Positions 1 through 5,563 of a stretch of 6,198 nucleotides of DNA are shown here, piece by piece. The position numbers and the translations under genes were made by a program. Source of the stretch: Balneolaceae bacterium (GTDB taxonomy: Bacteria > Bacteroidota > Rhodothermia > Balneolales > Balneolaceae); contig SKRK01000164.1 of assembly GCA_007118525.1 (NCBI GenBank), positions 1 through 6,198 on the forward strand, read 5' to 3'. The notes under the pieces were generated by a model. It was given only the letters and a program-made list of their open reading frames with translations. It did not search any database and was not told the origin of the DNA. The stretch's first letter is position 1. The number at the start of each line of letters is the position of its first letter.

Positions 1-5
1 TTGCC

Positions 6-33
6 CATGCAATCAGAAGTGTTCCATTGCATG
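6..33. repeat. 8-bp perfect inverted repeat, 12-bp spacer
   Basis: The arm CATGCAAT (6-13) is followed by its exact reverse complement ATTGCATG (26-33). The 12 bases between them do not pair further. No T-run follows on either strand, so this does not look like an intrinsic terminator. It could be an operator half-site pair, a weak RNA hairpin near the end of an off-window gene, or chance. The window edge hides its context. Confidence 0.4.
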
Positions 34-116
34 TAGAAGGAGCCTTGGCGAGATAACTCCCTCTATTTGTTTCGGGCGCAAAATAGTTGGCCTGCTATGA
101 ACCGGCAGAGAGAAGA

Positions 117-734
117 TTAATCCCAAAACAGCAGATTAACAAAAAACATGTGAGAGTCTATACCGGGATTTTGAATGCCGTTGTTGCCGTTTGAAAAATG
201 GTGCAGTTTATAACCGAATTGAAGAGAACGGTTATCCCGGAATCTTATATCATAGCCCAGGCCAAGTTCAAGCATGTAGTTGAAGCGTGTCCCTATAATT
301 TCCGGAATAGCATTGTGGGTTACAAGGAATCCTGCAGAATTGGTTAAGAATAATCGGTTACTGCCTGAGCTGAATGGAATGCTAATCCGAATGGGTAAAA
401 AGCCAATTCCATAAACTGATTCCCGTGGCCCATTAACGCCGTCAACTGGATACCTGATGTGTCCGGTGATAATCAATTCAGAGCTCAACTCAATTGGTGC
501 CGGCAAAATGTCCAATTGAGAGTGGAGATATGATAAACTGAGATGAGTTTGATTCGTATTCTCCATTTTACCCCAGGCTACGAAAGATGTTGGAGCATAT
601 GAAACGGAGACACCGAAAGCAGTTTGTTGATTTAATTCATGCCCGGATACAGTTTGCCCGCAGAGAGTGCGCAGCGGTATAAGCGAAATCACAACCGATA
701 CGAAAAAGATAATTTGAACTCTTAATCGAATCAT
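117..734 (-). CDS. PagL-like lipid A 3-O-deacylase (acyloxyacyl hydrolase family), outer membrane
   Basis: A 205-residue predicted outer-membrane beta-barrel. PagL enzymes remove the 3-O-linked acyl chain from lipid A and so alter membrane permeability and immune recognition. Residues 1-26 form a signal peptide: Arg-rich start, hydrophobic stretch, probable cleavage near LCG|Q. The diagnostic PagL motif is HHFSNG at 178-183, which supplies the catalytic His179 and Ser181 (H-x-S-N). The block NPGIDS (189-194) follows at the family's usual spacing. The third catalytic residue, Glu in Pseudomonas PagL, falls here on Asp193. The protein then ends in an aromatic-rich terminal strand (LLFWD). Length is slightly above the roughly 170-190 residues I expect for the family. 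The start lies 9 bp after the stop of the upstream membrane-protein gene and has no clear Shine-Dalgarno, which suggests translational coupling. Family call is fairly sure; activity on lipid A is inferred. Confidence 0.82.
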   Translation of the reverse strand: MIRLRVQIIFFVSVVISLIPLRTLCGQTVSGHELNQQTAFGVSVSYAPTSFVAWGKMENTNQTHLSLSYLHSQLDILPAPIELSSELIITGHIRYPVDGVNGPRESVYGIGFLPIRISIPFSSGSNRLFLTNSAGFLVTHNAIPEIIGTRFNYMLELGLGYDIRFRDNRSLQFGYKLHHFSNGNNGIQNPGIDSHMFFVNLLFWD

Positions 735-743
735 AGATTCGAG

Positions 744-1067
744 TTAAATTTTTTGACTGTACACGTAGTAGGCAACGCCCCAAATAAATACCCAACCTGC
801 GGCTGTTATGTAAAATGCTCCGGCTGTCAGAAATACGACATTCAAGAAGTGGAGCAGGTGATAGATCCAAACTGGCGCTTCATTTACCTTCTTTTTTGTT
901 ATCGATCTGAAATTTTGGCTGAAGAGCGTAAATGCCCGAGCGAGAACCATAAGCGAGGTGTAAATATACACAACGTATTCAAGGAGAGCCACTGTATCAA
1001 AAAACACAACCAATGCAATAACTATAGTAGCAAGAATGTCAACCGCGATTTGTTTAAGCCAATGCAT
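744..1067 (-). CDS. Small four-helix inner-membrane protein, function unknown
   Basis: A 107-residue protein dominated by four hydrophobic segments, at about residues 7-25, 28-49, 66-84 and 86-103. A basic loop (RSITKKK, 54-60) lies between the second and third, which suggests that loop is cytoplasmic. There is no signal peptide, no catalytic motif and no family I can name with confidence; similar short membrane proteins occur in Balneolota-like genomes as far as I recall. The gene is read together with the PagL homologue (9-bp gap), so it may act in the envelope alongside it, but that is guilt by association. The start has only a GG a few bases upstream and no proper Shine-Dalgarno. It lies 16 nt past the cold-shock gene's terminator. 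A long opposite-strand frame over the same DNA was rejected because this strand gives a coherent membrane topology. Confidence 0.7.
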   Translation of the reverse strand: MHWLKQIAVDILATIVIALVVFFDTVALLEYVVYIYTSLMVLARAFTLFSQNFRSITKKKVNEAPVWIYHLLHFLNVVFLTAGAFYITAAGWVFIWGVAYYVYSQKI

Positions 1068-1083
1068 CCGTCAGATTAAAAAT

Positions 1084-1107
1084 AAAAGGCACCCGAGGGT
1101 GCCTTTT
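1084..1107 (-). terminator. Intrinsic terminator downstream of the cold-shock gene
   Basis: AAAAGGCACC (1084-1093) pairs perfectly with GGTGCCTTTT (1098-1107) around a 4-base loop. Read on the minus strand, a GC-containing stem runs straight into TTTT-A-TTTTT, a strong U tract. It begins 3 nt after the csp stop codon. Read on the plus strand, the stem ends in only four T's, so termination in that direction would be weaker. The next minus-strand gene starts only 16 nt further on. Confidence 0.88.
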
Positions 1108-1110
1108 GCA

Positions 1111-1323
1111 CTATACAATTTCAATAACTTCTTTAGCCTGCAGGCCTTTATCGCCTTCAGCTATCGTAAATTCAACTTTTTGACCTTCAGTTAGTTTTCT
1201 GAATCCATCTGTTTGAATTTCTGAATAGTGCACAAAAACGTCCTCACCACCTTCTCTTGTGATAAAACCGTAACCTTTACCATTATGAAACCATTTAACA
1301 GTTCCAACTTCACGAGTTTCCAT
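1111..1323 (-). CDS. CspA-family cold-shock protein (single CSD, nucleic-acid chaperone)
   Basis: A 70-residue single cold-shock domain, the standard length for the family. It forms a five-stranded OB-fold barrel that binds single-stranded RNA/DNA and melts RNA secondary structure. The nucleic-acid-binding signatures are clear: VKWF (9-12), RNP1 KGYGFI (16-21) and RNP2 VFVHYS (29-34), followed by the usual GQKVEF (47-52) and a KGLQAKEV tail. No extra domain is present. The ATG at 1323 begins the conserved N-terminus. A Shine-Dalgarno is weak at best (GGGATTAAATT before the ATG). The 124-bp upstream gap could hold its own promoter and a long leader, as is common for csp genes. Transcription ends at the hairpin immediately downstream. 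Whether it is cold-induced or constitutive cannot be told from sequence. Confidence 0.95.
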   Translation of the reverse strand: METREVGTVKWFHNGKGYGFITREGGEDVFVHYSEIQTDGFRKLTEGQKVEFTIAEGDKGLQAKEVIEIV

Positions 1324-1398
1324 AATTTAATCCCAACTTAGTTCCCATTGATAGTTATAACAGCTTAATTCATTTGAGAATCTTCACCATCATCAAAT

Positions 1399-1427
1399 AA
1401 AATACTCCGTTCGGATGTTTTAAGCAA
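1399..1427 (-). promoter_or_regulatory. Candidate promoter for the cold-shock gene
   Basis: On the minus strand, TTGCTT (1427-1422) is followed after exactly 17 nt by TATTTT (1404-1399). This is a partial match to a housekeeping -35/-10 pair. It would give a leader of roughly 70 nt before the csp ATG. I see no good Bacteroidota-type TAnnTTTG element in this gap. The assignment is tentative in such AT-rich DNA. Confidence 0.3.
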
Positions 1428-1447
1428 TAAACATTGTTAAACTTCGA

Positions 1448-2032
1448 TTATTGTATCTCAAGTGATTGAATATAAACAATTTGTCTGTTATCTAATCGTG
1501 GTTTATTTGCGGAAAGGGAAGAGGTCCAGATTATATTTGAACGGTCTTTAATGTCAACAATATAGCCTTTTACGGTAACCACATTACCTGTTCGGATACT
1601 GTTTAGCTGACTTCTTACAGTATCGTTAGCCGGAATGGCGTGCATAAACAGGATTTGCTGACGTATTTCATTCAGGGTAAGGGGAGGACGGATTACATCA
1701 AGAGTATATTCACGTTTTTTTACGGGGGCCTGAACCTGGCTTAATACTCTTTCGTCAGACATCGAACCCCATCCCAAAACAAAATCAACAGGTGAGAGAT
1801 GAGTCTTCTCATCAAGCCAGTATCTTTTTTGAGATAAAACCCGGGCGGTGGTTTCCAGGCGCCATGAAGAGTTGAGCGTATAGTGATCAATCTCAAAATT
1901 TTGAGTGCGGCTTACTTTTACAAGTGTGGGTGCTTCCGGAGCTACCACACCGAACCCGTGCTTAACCGGGCGCTGATCCCACAAATAGTAGGAAACCATG
2001 AGTACAAGAACTAAAAAAATGTGTTTAATCAT
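1448..2032 (-). CDS. Uncharacterised conserved membrane-anchored/periplasmic protein
   Basis: A 194-residue protein with one N-terminal hydrophobic segment (about residues 3-17, no lipobox Cys), so it is probably tethered to the inner membrane with the rest outside the cytoplasm. I recall a widespread proteobacterial family of hypothetical proteins with the same signatures: an N-terminal G-x-G-V-x-A-P-E-x-P block (here GFGVVAPEAP, 26-35), LSPVDFVLGWGSMSD (79-93), MHAIPAND (130-137) and VVTVKGYIVDI (151-161). The last resembles the beta-strands of a small OB- or SH3-like barrel that ends in a short WTSSLS segment (169-174). No function is known to me. The start is supported by a strong Shine-Dalgarno-like AAAAGGGGG ending 8 nt upstream (2041-2045 on the opposite strand). 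It lies between the TonB receptor and csp, with no overlap with either, so operon membership is unclear. Confidence 0.72.
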   Translation of the reverse strand: MIKHIFLVLVLMVSYYLWDQRPVKHGFGVVAPEAPTLVKVSRTQNFEIDHYTLNSSWRLETTARVLSQKRYWLDEKTHLSPVDFVLGWGSMSDERVLSQVQAPVKKREYTLDVIRPPLTLNEIRQQILFMHAIPANDTVRSQLNSIRTGNVVTVKGYIVDIKDRSNIIWTSSLSANKPRLDNRQIVYIQSLEIQ

Positions 2033-2040
2033 AACTATTA

Positions 2041-2049
2041 CCCCCTTTT
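2041..2049 (-). promoter_or_regulatory. Strong ribosome binding site
   Basis: On the minus strand AAAAGGGGG sits 8 nt before the ATG at 2032. This purine run is the best Shine-Dalgarno candidate on the minus strand of the window and it fixes the start of the 194-residue protein. Confidence 0.6.
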
Positions 2050-2096
2050 AATATAAATACTAATCTTAAAGACTTACTTCACAGGTAATATGTTAC

Positions 2097-2118
2097 AAAA
2101 AAAAATCAGCTACACTGA
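2097..2118 (-). terminator. Weak candidate terminator after the TonB receptor
   Basis: On the minus strand TCAG-TGTAG-CTGA forms a 4-bp stem followed immediately by nine T's (2105-2097). The long T tract is typical, but the stem is short for an intrinsic terminator. It lies about 55 nt beyond the receptor stop codon and before the next minus-strand gene, which is the right place for one. Confidence 0.35.
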
Positions 2119-2174
2119 GAATGCTTTAATACTAGACCGATTAAGTTAGAAATTACTTATTGATATTCAGGCTT

Positions 2175-4217
2175 TTAAAAGAGGTTAATCTGAATGCCTG
2201 CCCTGAAATTTCGATCTGTACCCGGCTCGTAAAATCTGTTTCCAATTGCATTTACGGCCAGGGATGTATTATAGCGGGTATTGAGCAGATTCTGAACAGA
2301 GATAAAGGGCCTGATTGAGACATTATCAAACAGACCGTTAAGTTCCACGCTCCACCTGATGTTTACAAGTGAATATGGGCTGTTTGACTCTGTGTTTTCA
2401 CTATTGGCCTGATACCGCCCTACCCATTCATTGTCAACGCTTATGCTGTGATTGCCGGGAGTGTAAGTGAGCAGCCCGCCAAAGCGGAATGGAGCTACAC
2501 CGGGAATTGCGTTTCCATCATACTCGCCGCCATTGAACTCAGCTCGCAGTAAATTTAACATAAGGCGTAAATCAAGGTCGTTGTTCAGAAAGAAAGCTAA
2601 ACTCGTTTCCAGTCCGTAGTGAATGGTTTTGCCCTGGTTTCGAAAGAATGAGACACCCGGAAATTCATCCAGTTCAAAAGGAATGATGATATCATCCACC
2701 TGCATTACAAATAACGCAATGTCGTAATTGGTGCGAATCGGTGCTGCTTCTCCGCGTATACCGGTTTCGAAACTGACCGTTTTTTCAGGGTCCAGGTTCT
2801 GATTAAACCCACTTCTGTCTTCTGGCCTGTTTACAAGCTCCGTGGTTGTCGGAGATTCGAATGATGTGCTGAAATTTCCAAAAAATCGGGCACTGCTTAA
2901 CTTATAGACAAATCCTGCACTGGGGTTAATTGAGAAAAAGTTACGTGAACCTTCCAGCTCGGTTTCTAAAAAGTCTTCACTTTTAAATGTAATTCTGTCG
3001 CCCCTTACCCCGGTATTTATGGAGAATCTGTCATTTAAAGGAACATTAATACGTGCAAACAGTGCCTGGTTGGAAACCGTTTCCAGCTGGTCGGTTTGAA
3101 TATCGCTGCCCCTGCTGCCGCTTTCGTTATCGGTTACAAAACGATCGTCACGCTGGTATTTTAGTTCACCGCCAATATTTAGGTCGAACGGTAAATTCTG
3201 AAATTCGTAGGTAGACCTGGCTCCACCGGCCAATCGCTCCAGCCCTACGTATCTGAACAGTACCGGGTTATCTAAATCCCTGTAGGTGCCGTGTGTGGTC
3301 ACATTGAGGATGCCGGTTTCAAAGTCGTGAATATAGGAAGCGGATAGCATAGCCTGGTGGAACTGTTTCCCTGTCGCTGTATTTACAAATAGATCTCTGG
3401 CTTGTGACGGGCTCTCTTTTGCGAGCTCCCCGGTGAGCGAACCCGGATGTTCTGCTTTCGGCATTCCTGCATATGTGGCCCTGAAGGTGACATATCCGTT
3501 ATCAGAAACAGACCTTTCACCGCCAATACTGCCTCTGAATAATCTTGCTGCACTGTGATCCCGGAACCCTTCCGTATCGAAATAGGTGGCATAACCGTAA
3601 ATACGGGTATCCCCAATTCTGCTGTTTAACCTGATCTCCTGTTTTATGGTACTATAGGATCCACCATATCCCCGGTACTGAATCATGGGGGCGTCAGGAG
3701 CCGGTTTGGTTGACATATACAGAACCCCTCCGCTTGAATTGCCCCAAAACGTAGCCGACGGGCCACGCAGAAGCTCAATTCTTTGAACCGTTGCAGGATC
3801 AATCATATTCATAATGGTTTGACCATCAGCCACGGTAAGCGGGATATCGTCTAAAACAACATGAACTCCGCGGACACCAAACTGTGATCGCCAGCCCAAT
3901 CCACGGATGGTCATGCGCTCTCCCAGGGCATAGTTCTCGCGGTTACTGATAAAAACACCCGGCAAGGAAAATGTGAGTTCATCCATGGTAGCGGCCGGAC
4001 GAGCAGCCAAATCAGCATTGCCGCGCACCAGGTAACTTAGCGAAAGTGGTGCTTCGCCTATGGTGATAGATGAATGGGCAGCTTCAACCCGAATTTCATC
4101 CAGCTGCACTCTTAATGAATCTTCTACAACGACCTGTGCGTATAGTGGAAAGGTTGTAATATTTAGGAGTATGAAAAAGAGCAAATATTTGCTAATTGAC
4201 TTAAATGTTGTTTTCAT
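2175..4217 (-). CDS. TonB-dependent outer-membrane receptor (FecA-like type), substrate unknown
   Basis: A 680-residue receptor that should import a scarce ligand across the outer membrane using TonB-ExbBD energy. Residues 1-27 are a signal peptide (cleavage at LYA|Q). LDEIRVEAA (39-47) fits a TonB box. The plug follows at about 50-170, with TIRGLG (103-108), VVLDDIPL (120-127) and IELLRGPSATFWGNSSGG (147-164), the last being the family's LRGP...GG signature. The barrel fills the rest. It includes the typical SFESPT (452-457), LDPEKTVSFETG (475-486), NQGKTIHYGLE (527-537) and VQNLLNTRYN (641-650), and it ends FRAGIQINLF with the terminal Phe needed for BAM-mediated assembly. It has no N-terminal carboxypeptidase-like domain and no SusD partner alongside, which argues against a SusC-type glycan importer and for metal or siderophore uptake; that is inference. 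A possible Fur-like palindrome lies upstream. The gene is intact. Confidence 0.93.
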   Translation of the reverse strand: MKTTFKSISKYLLFFILLNITTFPLYAQVVVEDSLRVQLDEIRVEAAHSSITIGEAPLSLSYLVRGNADLAARPAATMDELTFSLPGVFISNRENYALGERMTIRGLGWRSQFGVRGVHVVLDDIPLTVADGQTIMNMIDPATVQRIELLRGPSATFWGNSSGGVLYMSTKPAPDAPMIQYRGYGGSYSTIKQEIRLNSRIGDTRIYGYATYFDTEGFRDHSAARLFRGSIGGERSVSDNGYVTFRATYAGMPKAEHPGSLTGELAKESPSQARDLFVNTATGKQFHQAMLSASYIHDFETGILNVTTHGTYRDLDNPVLFRYVGLERLAGGARSTYEFQNLPFDLNIGGELKYQRDDRFVTDNESGSRGSDIQTDQLETVSNQALFARINVPLNDRFSINTGVRGDRITFKSEDFLETELEGSRNFFSINPSAGFVYKLSSARFFGNFSTSFESPTTTELVNRPEDRSGFNQNLDPEKTVSFETGIRGEAAPIRTNYDIALFVMQVDDIIIPFELDEFPGVSFFRNQGKTIHYGLETSLAFFLNNDLDLRLMLNLLRAEFNGGEYDGNAIPGVAPFRFGGLLTYTPGNHSISVDNEWVGRYQANSENTESNSPYSLVNIRWSVELNGLFDNVSIRPFISVQNLLNTRYNTSLAVNAIGNRFYEPGTDRNFRAGIQINLF

Positions 4218-4259
4218 GTATCGACAGTATCTGTTAGAATTTTCAGCACTAAATTAACG

Positions 4260-4272
4260 ATTGAAAATCAAT
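4260..4272. promoter_or_regulatory. Palindrome in the divergent promoter region, possible operator
   Basis: ATTGA-AAA-TCAAT is a perfect 5-bp inverted repeat in the 60-bp gap between the divergent receptor gene (minus) and the DUF2752 operon (plus). Its core resembles the TGAnAATCA-like half-site arrangement of Fur boxes, and its position could let one regulator act on both directions. It ends only 5 nt before the DUF2752 ATG, so repression there would be by blocking transcript start or elongation. AT-rich palindromes this short arise by chance, so the regulator assignment is speculative. Confidence 0.3.
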
Positions 4273-4277
4273 TTAGG

Positions 4278-4607
4278 ATGAATTTAATTCCAAGGCTCAA
4301 AAAACCATTTTATTTACATTTTGAATGGCTGGCGCTCTCAATAGCACTGGTTACCATGGCAATATTAAATCCGGAATCAACGGCTAACTCGATTTGTCCT
4401 CTTGATCTGTTGGGTTTTGAAAATTGTCCGGGTGATGGTTTAGGAAAATCGATGGCCTTTTCATTCAGAGGAAAGATTTCAGAATCGTTTCAGGCACACC
4501 CCGCGGGATTACCGGCGATTTTAATTATGTTAACCCGCATTGGTTCCATTTTTAAAAGAAACCTACAATTTTCCAAAACTGAGGAAATGAGCAATGAAGA
4601 TATTTGA
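4278..4607 (+). CDS. DUF2752-family small membrane protein with altered CPxCG motif
   Basis: A 109-residue protein with two hydrophobic segments, about residues 16-31 and 75-90. Between them is the DUF2752 hallmark region: SICPLDLLGF (38-47), NCPGDGLGKSM (49-59), FRGKISESFQAHPAG (63-77). Family members as I know them carry CPxxxxxG...CPGCG followed by a small-residue stretch, then G-x-x-x-x-S/A and HPLG or NPL. Here the first Cys-Pro (40-41) and second Cys-Pro (50-51) are kept, but the next expected Cys is Asp53. The function of the family is unknown. The start has no proper Shine-Dalgarno (AGG abuts the ATG). It is the first gene of a plus-strand operon and its end overlaps the TM2 gene by 14 bp. 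Its tail after about residue 94 is polar and ends in acidic residues (EEMSNEDI). Confidence 0.75.
   Translation: MNLIPRLKKPFYLHFEWLALSIALVTMAILNPESTANSICPLDLLGFENCPGDGLGKSMAFSFRGKISESFQAHPAGLPAILIMLTRIGSIFKRNLQFSKTEEMSNEDI
4581..4585 (+). promoter_or_regulatory. Ribosome binding site inside the upstream gene
   Basis: GAGGA lies 8 nt before the TM2-gene ATG at 4594 and is embedded in the DUF2752 coding sequence. It supports the overlapping start over the in-frame alternatives further downstream. Confidence 0.6.
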
Positions 4608-4938
4608 ATACCTGCCCGAACTTGAAGGAGATGAAGCACAGTACGTGAGAAGACTCATTGAGGAACTGCCTGAAGAGAGTGTAAAGATTTTCGCAAAGAT
4701 GTACAGGGCAAGGCGTAAAGACCCAATTCTATTGTTAATACTTGCTTTGATCGGACTGTTCGGTGTAGCCGGGATTCATCGTTTTTTTGTAGGCCATATC
4801 GGTATGGGAATCCTCTATTTATTAACAGCCGGCCTCTGCTTTATCGGTACAATTGTTGATATGATTAATTACAGAAACTTTGCGTTTGAGTACAATAGAA
4901 AAGTGGCAAAAGAAATCATAAACGACCTGAATTTATGA
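4594..4938 (+). CDS. TM2-domain membrane protein
   Basis: A 114-residue protein. The first 42 residues are soluble and mostly acidic (ELEGDEAQ, EELPEESV), then turn basic (YRARRKD, 37-43) just before the membrane. The TM2 domain follows: a first helix at about 45-59, then the conserved turn GVAGIHRFFVGHIGMG (57-72), a second helix at about 73-90, and the terminal IVDMI element with Asp89. The G-x-H-R-F-x-x-G core is the family signature. TM2 proteins are small membrane proteins of largely unknown role; bacterial ones often sit beside DUF2752 genes, as here, as far as I recall. The gene overlaps its upstream neighbour by 14 bp and its downstream neighbour by ATGA, so the three products are very likely co-translated. 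The Shine-Dalgarno GAGGA fixes the start. Confidence 0.88.
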   Translation: MKIFEYLPELEGDEAQYVRRLIEELPEESVKIFAKMYRARRKDPILLLILALIGLFGVAGIHRFFVGHIGMGILYLLTAGLCFIGTIVDMINYRNFAFEYNRKVAKEIINDLNL

Positions 4939-5483
4939 ACCCTGACCGAGAAAATTCCCGAGATCTGCTCCATAAATGGATTCAATCAGAAAGCCTTCGT
5001 CAACACTGTGAGATGGTTGCCATGGCGATGGAGGCCAGTGCGGTGGATCTGAATAAATCTGGCGAAACCATTGATAGCTGGTGGACTGCAGGGCTACTGC
5101 ACGATCTCGATTGGGAAAGCTTTCCTGACGAACACCCCCGAAAAGCAGTAGAAGAGATCTTGCCACCGCTGGGTTATAGCCAGGAGATCCTTGATGCCGT
5201 CAAATCACATGCACCGGAACGGACCGGAAAAGAGCCCGAAACAGAGATTGAACGATACCTGTTTGCCTGTGATGAAATAGCCGGGTTCATGAACGCCGTT
5301 GCCCTGATGCGTCCTAATGGGTTTAAGGACATGAAAGTGAAATCTGTCCGAAAGAAGCTCAAGGATAAGCGATTTGCTGAAAATGTGCCCCGGGAGGATA
5401 TCATGAAAGGTGCAGAATTGATCGGGAAAGATCTCTCTGACCATATTGAATTTCTGATCGGCGTTTTCAAAAATCTGAAGTAA
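4935..5483 (+). CDS. HD-superfamily metal-dependent phosphohydrolase (COG2316-like)
   Basis: A 182-residue cytoplasmic protein with no signal or membrane segment. The HD-domain metal ligands are all visible: His24 (LRQHCEMVA), His56-Asp57 in GLLHDLDWE, His67 and His92 as the extra histidines seen in HDIG-type domains, and Asp113 in YLFACDEIAGF. The C-terminal part KVKSVRKKLKDKRFAENV-PRED (134-155) matches the conserved tail I associate with the COG2316 group of predicted HD hydrolases, which are about this length. HD enzymes of this kind hydrolyse phosphate esters or nucleotides at a metal centre; the substrate here is unknown. The start overlaps the TM2 stop as ATGA, so it is translationally coupled to a membrane-protein pair. 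No frame damage is seen. The link to the DUF2752/TM2 pair may be functional or just shared expression. Confidence 0.88.
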   Translation: MNPDRENSRDLLHKWIQSESLRQHCEMVAMAMEASAVDLNKSGETIDSWWTAGLLHDLDWESFPDEHPRKAVEEILPPLGYSQEILDAVKSHAPERTGKEPETEIERYLFACDEIAGFMNAVALMRPNGFKDMKVKSVRKKLKDKRFAENVPREDIMKGAELIGKDLSDHIEFLIGVFKNLK

Positions 5484-5563
5484 ATGCAACCTCTTTTATT
5501 ATTTAGCGTAGACTGATTATGCTCGAGGGCCTTATCCCCCAATTAATCATTTATGCGATCTAA

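Noticed and set aside
1..32. Minus-strand ATG at 32 with a frame running off the left edge (MQWNTSDCMG...)
   Set aside because: Only about ten codons are visible, with no ribosome binding site, so it cannot be told from chance.
3..56. Open plus-strand frame from the left edge, ending with TAA at 54-56, about 17 codons
   Set aside because: It could be the tail of a gene convergent with pagL, but 17 residues carry no recognisable motif and other frames are also open there, so I cannot support it.
63..86. CTATTT...AAATAG stem downstream of pagL as a possible terminator
   Set aside because: The stem is only 6 bp of AT-rich pairs with a wide loop and no T run afterwards on the minus strand.
753..1079. 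Plus-strand frame of 108 codons with a Cys-rich start (motif like C-x-C...C-x-x-C) opposite the small membrane protein
   Set aside because: The reverse strand encodes a well-formed four-helix membrane protein in an operon with pagL. The plus-strand product has no family features and no Shine-Dalgarno, so it is a shadow.
4060..4257. Plus-strand 65-codon frame opposite the receptor's signal peptide and TonB box
   Set aside because: It is antisense to the clearly coding N-terminus of the TonB receptor and has no features of its own.
5174..5542. Two long minus-strand frames opposite the HD hydrolase gene
   Set aside because: They are antisense to a gene with all HD metal ligands and a conserved tail. 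Their translations show no domain.
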